DNA of 64,000 bases from CAZLRH01 sp964562015. Its GTDB lineage: Bacteria; Verrucomicrobiota; Verrucomicrobiia; Opitutales; JABDGR01. The DNA lies in NCBI GenBank assembly GCA_964562015.1, contig CAZLRH010000004.1, positions 176,658-240,657 on the forward strand. Direction: 5' to 3'. Position numbers and translations under genes: made by a program. Of the stretch, positions 58,074 to 64,000 are shown piece after piece. Within the stretch, counting starts at the first letter, position 1. Every line of letters starts with the position of its first letter. A model generated the notes under the pieces. The model did no database searches, had not been told where the DNA came from, and worked only from the letters and a program-made list of their open reading frames with translations.

Positions 58074-59156
58074 CTATTTCGCGGGCACTGGGGCAGATGC
58101 AGGGGCCAGAGCAGGCACCGCAGTGGCCGTTGAGGCGGGCGTAGTAGCGGGCCCGGGGGCGGACATGACGCCCAGGCTTTCGACCAAGGCCTTTAGCTGG
58201 CCTAGTCTTTTGGGCTCGTCATCAAGCGCATACGAGAACTGACCTACGGCCCGATAGAGTTGGCCATGAGCGAGTATTACTTTCTCAATGCTAAGGTCCT
58301 GTATTGGTGTCTGGTCTTTGCCCACTCCGAGTTCTTCGGCAAACTCCGTCACCAGGGCATTTTCGGCGGGCGCGTATTCATTCATGATCTTGAACTTGTG
58401 CTTCGAATCTCTCATCATGGACGGCTTGCGCTCGGCCTGATAGTCTTTTAAGGTCTTCGTGTACGGCTCGATGCTAACATAAATAAGGCTGCCGAAGTAG
58501 ACCATCGATAATAACTTCTGCTTCACGTCCACCGGGACAACCTCATCAATCAGGTTGAGGCGGAAGCCCTGGTCGGGAAAGGCCACTTTGCCCGGCGCCG
58601 GGTCTGGCGATGGCTCAAAACTGTCCACACACGCCTTCAATTTGGCCGCAACCGCGTGCCAGTCGGTATCGGCCGTTTCGGCGGTGACATCGTAAAGTGT
58701 GCCGTGGGCGTAAAGTGTCCGCGTATAGTCATGCTCTTTCTGCGAGTGCTGGTCATACTGTTTCGTGTATTCCGCCTGCACCTCCGTGGGTGAAGGCGTG
58801 CGTTTATACAAGATGCTGTAGCCGGAACGCGGGTAAAATTCGACCTGCCGAGGCGGCTTTTCATTCGTCTGCGGAAAGCGGATAACCGTCACCTTAAAAC
58901 CAGAACTTTTGCCCGCAATTGGCAGCGCCATTACAAAAGTGAAACCCTCTTTCGAAGGCGGTTCAAAAGCGTTAATGCGGAAGCCCGCCCGCGGGAATTC
59001 GAGTTTCACGAGCGATGAGGGGTTCGCCGCAGGAGCAGTCACAACCGGGCTAACCGCCGCCGGTGAGGCTGGCGCGGGGGTGTGCCCCACCGAGGCGGCG
59101 AGGGGCAGCAACGTCAGGCTCAACAAGGCGACAGACGACATACGAGGTATAACCAT
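58074..59156 (-). CDS. secreted protein of two similar halves, function unknown
   Basis: A 360-residue protein with a signal peptide (LLSLTLLPLAASVG) and an Ala/Pro-rich linker. Two similar halves follow: residues 55-190 (LEFPRAGFRINAFEPP, VTVIRFPQTNE) and 200-330 (VAFPDQGFRLNLIDEVVPV, IYVSIEPYTK), each about 130 residues and ending with a helix (KLKACVDSFE and QLKALVESLGV). The halves resemble, in plan, the secreted PSNW proteins at 48588 and 52786. The last 35 residues are Ala/Pro-rich. Start is uncertain (ATG 59156 or 59141). No family recognised. Confidence 0.65.
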   Translation of the reverse strand: MVIPRMSSVALLSLTLLPLAASVGHTPAPASPAAVSPVVTAPAANPSSLVKLEFPRAGFRINAFEPPSKEGFTFVMALPIAGKSSGFKVTVIRFPQTNEKPPRQVEFYPRSGYSILYKRTPSPTEVQAEYTKQYDQHSQKEHDYTRTLYAHGTLYDVTAETADTDWHAVAAKLKACVDSFEPSPDPAPGKVAFPDQGFRLNLIDEVVPVDVKQKLLSMVYFGSLIYVSIEPYTKTLKDYQAERKPSMMRDSKHKFKIMNEYAPAENALVTEFAEELGVGKDQTPIQDLSIEKVILAHGQLYRAVGQFSYALDDEPKRLGQLKALVESLGVMSAPGPATTPASTATAVPALAPASAPVPAK

Positions 59157-59230
59157 GGAATAATGCGGCGGTATTCGACGACAGGCAACACTCGAAACCG
59201 AGGCCTACCGTCCCTTCCGAAAAAAACATT

Positions 59231-59267
59231 TTGACAAAAATGGAAATGTATTTAACCATTCGGTTAA
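59231..59267 (+). promoter_or_regulatory. promoter -35 box and ArsR-type operator palindrome
   Basis: TTGACA at 59231-59236 is a perfect -35 hexamer. A perfect 16-bp palindrome TTAACC-ATTC-GGTTAA spans 59252-59267, placed where the -10 box should lie, 19 bp before the ArsR start. That position and the GGTTAA-type arms agree with ArsR-family operators, so the regulator should repress its own operon. A clear -10 hexamer is not separable from the palindrome. Confidence 0.7.
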
Positions 59268-59285
59268 TTAAACATTGACCGCGCC

Positions 59286-59639
59286 ATGGCCACCGATTGC
59301 CTCAGCCTGACTTTTGCCGCACTCGCCGACCCCACACGGCGGGCGTTGCTCGGACGTTTGATGGCTGGCGCGGCCTCAGTCAACGAATTGGCGAAACCGT
59401 TTAAAATCAGCCTGCCGGCGATTTCCAAGCATCTCAAGGTGCTGGCGCGCGCGGGTTTGATTGCGCGCAGCCGCGAGGCCCAATGGCGGCCCTGCCGGCT
59501 GAAGGCCCAGCCGCTCGCGGAAGTGGCCGACTGGGTCGGGCACTACCGGCAGTTCTGGGAACAGAGTTTCGACCGTCTGGACCTTTACCTCAAAGAATTG
59601 CAAGCGCAGGAGAAAAACCATGACCACTCCAAAAAGTAA
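59286..59639 (+). CDS. ArsR-family transcriptional regulator
   Basis: A 117-residue winged helix regulator. The DNA-recognition part is ALADPTRRALLGRLMAG, then ELAKPFKISLPAISKHLKVLARAGLI, followed by the wing (SREAQWRPCRLKAQPL). It has no metal-binding Cys pair, which fits the SRPBCC-linked ArsR group (SdpR-like). It overlaps the next gene by 20 bp and leads a five-gene operon with SRPBCC and DoxX proteins. Likely autorepressor through the palindrome at 59252. Confidence 0.92.
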   Translation: MATDCLSLTFAALADPTRRALLGRLMAGAASVNELAKPFKISLPAISKHLKVLARAGLIARSREAQWRPCRLKAQPLAEVADWVGHYRQFWEQSFDRLDLYLKELQAQEKNHDHSKK

Positions 59640-60618
59640 TTCCCCGGCGGACACCGCCGACCGTGAAATCATTCTCTCGCGTGTGTTCGACGCGCCGCGC
59701 GAACTCGTCTGGGAGGCGTTCACCAACCCGCGGCATGTGGTGAACTGGTGGGGGCCGAACGGCTTCACCACCACGATTGAAAAAATGGACGTGCGGCCCG
59801 GCGGCGTGTGGAAGCACATGATGCACGGGCCCGACGGCACGAATTATCCCAACCAGAGCGTGTTTAAGGAAGTGGTCAAACCAGAGCGCATCGTGTACTC
59901 GCACGGCGGCGGCCGGGAAAAGGACGGGCCGGGCATCAACATGGTGGTGACGTGGAGTTTCGAGGCGCTGGGTCGGCAGACCAAGCTGACCGGCCACATG
60001 GTGTTTCCCTCCGCGGAAATGCGCGACCGTGTGGTCCGGGAATTTGGCGCCATCGAGGGCGGCCAGCAAACGCTCGCCCGCCTCGCCGGCTACCTGCCGA
60101 AGATGGGCGCGGCGACGGAGGAGTTCGTAATGTCGCGGGTGTTCGACGCCCCGCGCGAATTGGTGTGGAAAGCCTTCAGCGACTCCGAGCACATGAAGCA
60201 TTGGTGGGGGCCCAAGGGCTTCACGGTGCGCGTGGCGAAAATGGATTTTTGTGAAGGCGGAACGTACCTCTATTGCCTGCGCTCGCCCGATGGCCATGAC
60301 CTGTGGGGCAAGTTTTTCTACCGCGAAATCGTCGTACCCGAGCGGATGGTCCTCCTTAGCTTTTTTTCCGACGAAAATGGCGGCATCACGCGCCATCCCA
60401 TGAGCCCAACCTGGCCGACGGAAATGCTGAGCACGTTCACCTTTGTCGAGAAGGACGGAAAAACGACGTTCACGATCAAGTGGTCGCCGTATAATGCGAC
60501 GGACGCCGAGCGCAAGACCTTCGAGGAAGGCCGTCCGAGCATGACGCAGGGCTGGACCGGCACCTTGGATCAATTCGCCGCTTACCTGGCTACCCTCGCG
60601 AGAGGAAAAAAATCATGA
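59620..60618 (+). CDS. tandem two-domain SRPBCC (AHSA1-like) protein
   Basis: A 332-residue protein made of two AHSA1/SRPBCC domains, about residues 15-155 and 165-330. Both share ILSRVFDAPRELVWEAF / VMSRVFDAPRELVWKAF, NWWGPNGFT / HWWGPKGFT and KMDVRPGG / KMDFCEGG. Each domain binds a small hydrophobic ligand in a deep pocket. Most members are single-domain; this one seems to result from in-frame fusion of two neighbours. Its ATG lies inside the ArsR gene and its stop overlaps the next start (ATGA). Confidence 0.87.
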   Translation: MTTPKSNSPADTADREIILSRVFDAPRELVWEAFTNPRHVVNWWGPNGFTTTIEKMDVRPGGVWKHMMHGPDGTNYPNQSVFKEVVKPERIVYSHGGGREKDGPGINMVVTWSFEALGRQTKLTGHMVFPSAEMRDRVVREFGAIEGGQQTLARLAGYLPKMGAATEEFVMSRVFDAPRELVWKAFSDSEHMKHWWGPKGFTVRVAKMDFCEGGTYLYCLRSPDGHDLWGKFFYREIVVPERMVLLSFFSDENGGITRHPMSPTWPTEMLSTFTFVEKDGKTTFTIKWSPYNATDAERKTFEEGRPSMTQGWTGTLDQFAAYLATLARGKKS

Positions 60619-61076
60619 GCATGACAAGTCCGGCTGCCAGCGTGGCTGAGCGGGAGATCGTCTCCCTGCGCCTCCTCCATGCGCCACCGGAGAGGGTTTT
60701 TCAGGCCTTTGCGGACCCGCAACAACTCGTGCAATGGTGGGGGCCCAAGGGTTTTTCCAACACCCTCCAAGCCTTCGACTTCCGACCGGGCGGTCGCTGG
60801 CGGCACATCATGCAAGGCCCCGACGGAGCCAACTATGAGAACGAAGCGGAATTTATTGAGATCGTCGCGCCGCAGCGGATTATCTTTCGCCATTTGGAGC
60901 CCATCCATCGGTTCCAAATGACCATGATCTTTGCCGCGAAGGGCGGGCAAACCGAACTTATCTGGCGGATGCTTTTTGCAACGGCGGCAGAAGTGGCCCC
61001 ATTAAAGAACTTCATCAGCCACGCCAATGAGCAAAACTTCGACCGGCTTGCAGCCTTGCTTGCTGGACGAGCCTGA
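60615..61076 (+). CDS. SRPBCC (AHSA1-like) domain protein
   Basis: A 153-residue single SRPBCC domain with IVSLRLLHAPPERVFQAF, QWWGPKGFSNTLQAFDFRPGGRW and a C-terminal helix. It is the third such domain of the operon. It starts at an ATG that overlaps the previous stop (60615-60618). The ligand is unknown. Likely to act together with the neighbouring tandem protein. Confidence 0.87.
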   Translation: MSMTSPAASVAEREIVSLRLLHAPPERVFQAFADPQQLVQWWGPKGFSNTLQAFDFRPGGRWRHIMQGPDGANYENEAEFIEIVAPQRIIFRHLEPIHRFQMTMIFAAKGGQTELIWRMLFATAAEVAPLKNFISHANEQNFDRLAALLAGRA

Positions 61077-61107
61077 TTATTACATTAAAACTCCCATCCA
61101 AAAAAAC

Positions 61108-61506
61108 ATGTCCACCACCCTGCCCTCCACCCCACCCTCGAAAGCGATGCTCTGGACCGGGCGCGTCCTAAGCGCGCTGCCCGTTCTCATGCTGGTCATG
61201 AGCGCCGTGATGAAAATCAAAATGGATAAAAAGGTCGTGGATGGTTTTACGCAGATGGGCTATCCGTCGAGCCTCATCGTGCCGCTCGGCGTGCTCGAAC
61301 TCGTGTGCACCCTCCTTTACGTGCTGCCGCCGACCTCGGTGCTCGGGGCGATCTTGCTCACGGGCTACTTGGGCGGGGCGGTCGAAGCCACGGTGCGCGG
61401 CGGCGGGTTGATGTGGCTCTTTCCGGCGCTGATGGGCGTGCTGGTCTGGGGCGGGCTTTTCCTGCGCGACGGCCGCATTCGCGCATTGATTCCGCTGAAG
61501 CGCTAA
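61108..61506 (+). CDS. DoxX family membrane protein
   Basis: A 132-residue protein with four membrane helices: VLSALPVLMLVMSAVMKI, LIVPLGVLELVCTLLYVLP, VLGAILLTGYLGGAVEATVR and LMWLFPALMGVLVWGGLFL. DoxX-like proteins occur with SRPBCC genes and ArsR regulators in many genomes, and may have a role in oxidative-stress or redox membrane functions. Start ATG 61108, 31 bp after the SRPBCC stop; an in-frame ATG at 61027 would overlap the previous gene. Confidence 0.88.
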   Translation: MSTTLPSTPPSKAMLWTGRVLSALPVLMLVMSAVMKIKMDKKVVDGFTQMGYPSSLIVPLGVLELVCTLLYVLPPTSVLGAILLTGYLGGAVEATVRGGGLMWLFPALMGVLVWGGLFLRDGRIRALIPLKR

Positions 61507-61545
61507 AGTACCCGCGGCCTTATTCAACTCTTAACGCAAAATATC

Positions 61546-62085
61546 ATGCTCATCTACATTCTTCTCGGCGTGGCCGTCGTCGTGGTGGTTTTTCTCGTCG
61601 TGGTGGCGTTGCAGCCCGGCAACTTCCGCGTGACCCGGACCGCCAAGATCTCCGCGCCACCGGCGGTGGTGTTTCCGCACGTGAATGATTTTCACCAGTG
61701 GCAGGCCTGGTCGCCGTGGGCGAAAATGGATCCCGCGGCGAAGAATACCTTTGCGGGCCCGGAAGCGGGCGTGGGCGCGACGTTTAGCTGGGACGGCAAC
61801 AAGAAGGTGGGCGCGGGCCGTATGACGAACCTTGAGAGCCGCCCCAACGCCTTCGTGAAGTTCAAGCTGGAATTCTTCAAGCCCTTCCAAGCCGTGAACA
61901 CGGCGGAATTCTCCTTTGCGCCCGACGGCGCGCAAACACTGGTCACGTGGAGCATGTACGGGCCCAATAATTTCGTGGGCAAGGCCATGCACCTGCTGAT
62001 TGACTGCGACAAGATGATCGGCGGCCAGTTCGAGCAAGGACTCGCGAATTTGAAGGCGCTGGCGGAAGCGGACACGAAGCGCTAG
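61546..62085 (+). CDS. membrane-anchored SRPBCC protein
   Basis: A 179-residue protein with an N-terminal helix (ILLGVAVVVVVFLVVVAL, residues 5-22) followed by a polyketide-cyclase-type SRPBCC domain (FRVTRTAKISAPPAVVFPHVNDFHQWQAWSPW, GAGRMTNLESRPN, TLVTWSMYGPNNFVGKAM). It is the fourth SRPBCC domain of this operon and the only one fixed to the membrane. Forty bp after doxX, likely the last gene. The domain could scavenge a hydrophobic molecule near the membrane (inference). Confidence 0.86.
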   Translation: MLIYILLGVAVVVVVFLVVVALQPGNFRVTRTAKISAPPAVVFPHVNDFHQWQAWSPWAKMDPAAKNTFAGPEAGVGATFSWDGNKKVGAGRMTNLESRPNAFVKFKLEFFKPFQAVNTAEFSFAPDGAQTLVTWSMYGPNNFVGKAMHLLIDCDKMIGGQFEQGLANLKALAEADTKR

Positions 62086-62211
62086 CGGAGGTTTTGCGGC
62101 CGCCAAACTGTTACAGGCGAACCAAGTGGACAGCGCGCAAAGGTGCTGCGTCAAGACCCCGTTCCTTTTGCTTGGTTTTCCCGGCGGGCTTGTGATACAG
62201 AGTTGGACTTC

Positions 62212-63762
62212 ATGCTCGCCACCGCCACCTCGGGAACCTTGCTGGGCATTCACGCCCAGCCCGTACAGGTGGAGGTTAACACCGGCGAAATGGGAGAGCC
62301 GAAGATTTTTCTCGTCGGCCTGCCGGATGCCGCCGTGAAGGAATCCACCGACCGCGTGTGGTCGGCCTTGCATAACAGCGGGTTTCGACCGCCGCAGACG
62401 AAGACGACCATCAATCTCGCGCCCGGCGATTTGCGCAAGGCGGGGCCATTGTTTGATTTGCCCATCGCGCTGGCGTTGCTGGCGGCGACGGGGCAAATCC
62501 AGCCCAAGGCGCTGGACCAGTATTTAATCGCGGGCGAACTGAGTTTGTCGGGCCGCACGCGCGCGGTGGGCGGCGGGCTGGCGCTGGCGCTGCTGGCGCG
62601 GCAATTGGGCAAGGTGGGCGTGCTACTCCCGCCCGAAACCGCCGAGGAAGCGGCGCTCGTCGAAAGTGTGCCGGTGCATCCGGTGACCTCGCTTGACGCC
62701 GCCGCCCGTTTTCTGACGGGCGAAAAATTCATCCCGCGGCTCGACCCGGCCAAGAGTCCGTTCCGGCGCGCGCCGGATACCCAGCATCACGTCGATTTTT
62801 CCGAAGTCAAAGGCCAGCACGGATTGCGCCGCGCCGTGGAAGTGGCGGTCGCGGGCGGCCATAATTTGCTGATGGTCGGGAGTCCGGGCTCGGGCAAGAG
62901 CATGGTGGCGAAACGGATTCCGACCATCATGCCGGAGCCGAGCCTGGATGAATTTCTGGAAGTGCTGGCGATTCAGTCGGCGGCGGGCGTATCGCTCGCG
63001 CCGGAGAATCGGTGCTTTCAGCGGCCCTTTCGCGCGCCGCACCACACCATCAGCGATGTCGGGCTGCTCGGCGGCGGGATGATTCCCGGGCCCGGCGAGA
63101 TTTCGCTCGCGCACCACGGCGTGCTGTTCATGGACGAGCTGCCGGAGTTCAAGCGCTCGACGCTCGAGGTTTTGCGCCAGCCGCTCGAGGATGGTGAAGT
63201 AACCATCTCGCGCTCGGCGGGGAAGATTACGCTGCCCAGCGCGTTCATGCTCGTGGCGGCGATGAACCCATGCCCGTGCGGCTACCTCGGCGACGCGAAA
63301 CGCGAATGCCGTTGTTCGCCGCCGCAGATTCAGCGTTATCGCTCGCGCATTTCGGGGCCGTTGCTGGACCGCATTGATTTGCATGTCGAAGCGCCGTCGC
63401 TGCCGTTGTCGGAGATGCAATCAAAGACCGCGGGCGAAACCTCAGAGGTGATGCGCGCGCGCATCGTCGCGGCGCGGGTGCGGCAGGCGGAACGGTTTAC
63501 CAAGAGCAAAGGCCGCGCCGCCCCACCCTGCAACGCCCGCATGAGCCACACGCAAATCCGCACGCACTGCGCGATTGACAAAGCTCAGGCGGAATTGCTG
63601 GCCCAGGCAATGGAGCAGCTATCCCTTTCGGCCCGTGCCTATGACCGAATTTTAAAGGTGGCGCGGACGATTGCGGATTTGGCGGGCACGGAGAATATTG
63701 AAGCGCCGCATTTGCTGGAGGCCATTCAATACCGCAGCCTCGACCGGGCGTTGTTTTATTGA
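62212..63762 (+). CDS. comM: ComM/YifB family Mg-chelatase-like AAA+ ATPase
   Basis: A 516-residue protein. The N-terminal domain is TLLGIHAQPVQVEVNTGEMGEPKIFLVGLPDAAVKES, with FRPPQTKTTINLAPGDLRKAGP. The AAA+ core has Walker A GSPGSGKSMVAKR, HAPHHT-like FRAPHHTISDVGLLGGG, Walker B GVLFMDELPEF and sensor-1 AAMNPCPCGYLGD with a zinc-type Cys cluster. ComM is a hexameric helicase that moves branches during natural transformation. ATG 62212 was chosen because the family starts there. Confidence 0.92.
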   Translation: MLATATSGTLLGIHAQPVQVEVNTGEMGEPKIFLVGLPDAAVKESTDRVWSALHNSGFRPPQTKTTINLAPGDLRKAGPLFDLPIALALLAATGQIQPKALDQYLIAGELSLSGRTRAVGGGLALALLARQLGKVGVLLPPETAEEAALVESVPVHPVTSLDAAARFLTGEKFIPRLDPAKSPFRRAPDTQHHVDFSEVKGQHGLRRAVEVAVAGGHNLLMVGSPGSGKSMVAKRIPTIMPEPSLDEFLEVLAIQSAAGVSLAPENRCFQRPFRAPHHTISDVGLLGGGMIPGPGEISLAHHGVLFMDELPEFKRSTLEVLRQPLEDGEVTISRSAGKITLPSAFMLVAAMNPCPCGYLGDAKRECRCSPPQIQRYRSRISGPLLDRIDLHVEAPSLPLSEMQSKTAGETSEVMRARIVAARVRQAERFTKSKGRAAPPCNARMSHTQIRTHCAIDKAQAELLAQAMEQLSLSARAYDRILKVARTIADLAGTENIEAPHLLEAIQYRSLDRALFY

Positions 63763-63890
63763 GTCATCGGACATCCCAAACCTCGACGACTTTACGTATA
63801 GATTACACTTCTCGCAGCCTGACCCCTTCCACCGACCCGTGGTCCCACGACTGGCGGGGCTGGAGGGCCAGCCAAGGGACCGCGCCGGGG

Positions 63891-64000
63891 TCAGACCTGT
63901 GCCATGCCTCCATCGACGGCGAGATCCACGCCGGTGATGAAAGAGCTTTCATCGGAGGCGAGGAACGTGACGGCAGCCGCGATTTCCTCTGGCTTGCCCC
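63891..64000 (-). CDS. SDR family protein, C-terminal fragment cut by window edge
   Basis: The last 36 codons of a minus-strand gene ending at 63891. The translation GKPEEIAAAVTFLASDESSFITG then VDLAVDGG is the hallmark C-terminus of classical short-chain dehydrogenases (PEEIA..V.FLASD...TG..L.VDGG). The rest lies outside the window. The 128 bp between it and comM hold a hairpin-like GGTCCC...GGGACC inverted repeat (63840-63880) with no T tract. Confidence 0.85.
   Translation of the reverse strand, partial: GKPEEIAAAVTFLASDESSFITGVDLAVDGGMAQV

Noticed and set aside
63840..63880. Terminator between comM and the edge SDR gene
   Set aside because: An inverted repeat GGTCCC...GGGACC exists but there is no T tract, and the stem is interrupted.

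Overview
This looks like a chromosomal window from a GC-rich member of the Verrucomicrobiota (my inference, perhaps an Opitutae- or Limisphaeria-like lineage). The basis is the gene repertoire: a GH127 arabinofuranosidase-like enzyme, a DUF1080 protein, a XylR/AraC hybrid regulator facing a GH2 enzyme, a BNR-4 lipoprotein, a sialate O-acetylesterase and a CHASE2 cyclase. Many starts lack a clear Shine-Dalgarno sequence, and intergenic DNA is full of short dispersed repeats. No rRNA, CRISPR array or complete transposase was found. One tRNA-Arg(ACG) is present.

Layout. Positions 1-6400 hold small housekeeping genes (SDR, ribosome hibernation factor, tRNA-Arg), then an AT-richer patch with two tandem paralogues of unknown function and the remnant of a metallopeptidase effector with its lipoprotein partner, bounded by a 98-bp direct repeat. 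Positions 6400-16100 hold GH127, an MBL hydrolase with a helix-turn-helix-like N-terminus, an aldo/keto reductase, a Na+/H+ antiporter-like protein, Smr, two Hsp20 chaperones, an acetate transporter and a DUF1080 protein. Positions 16100-31400 are rich in glycan-related and envelope genes: a protease-like TPR lipoprotein, the XylR/GH2 divergon, a BNR-4 lipoprotein, a full Mce/Mla lipid transport operon (permease with STAS domain, ATPase, MlaD, PqiC-like lipoprotein), a HAD phosphatase and an acetylesterase.

Positions 33100-45400 contain recD2, a TauE/DUF1634 exporter pair, and the thiamine genes: a TPP riboswitch with thiC, then thiG, thiH and thiS about 3.7 kb further on. Between them lies a compact four-gene operon that I consider the most interesting item: an orphan Phd/YefM-like antitoxin, a protein fusing an LGFP-type repeat to a class III nucleotidyl cyclase, a zeta-toxin-like kinase and a 51-residue basic protein. 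Large arrays of degenerate, text-like intergenic repeats surround this segment.

Positions 45400-64000 hold ApaG, a beta-CASP nuclease, a pseudopilin-like protein, and a membrane cyclase (CHASE2) flanked by two paralogous secreted proteins. These are followed by uvrA, glutaredoxin, an AI-2E family permease, an ArsR-SRPBCC-DoxX stress operon with a perfect palindromic operator, a ComM-like AAA+ ATPase, and the C-terminus of another SDR at the right edge. The left edge cuts a secreted protein.

Limits: everything comes from reading the sequence and proposed proteins by eye. Family names rest on motifs, no database search was possible, and most start codons are choices between in-frame candidates.
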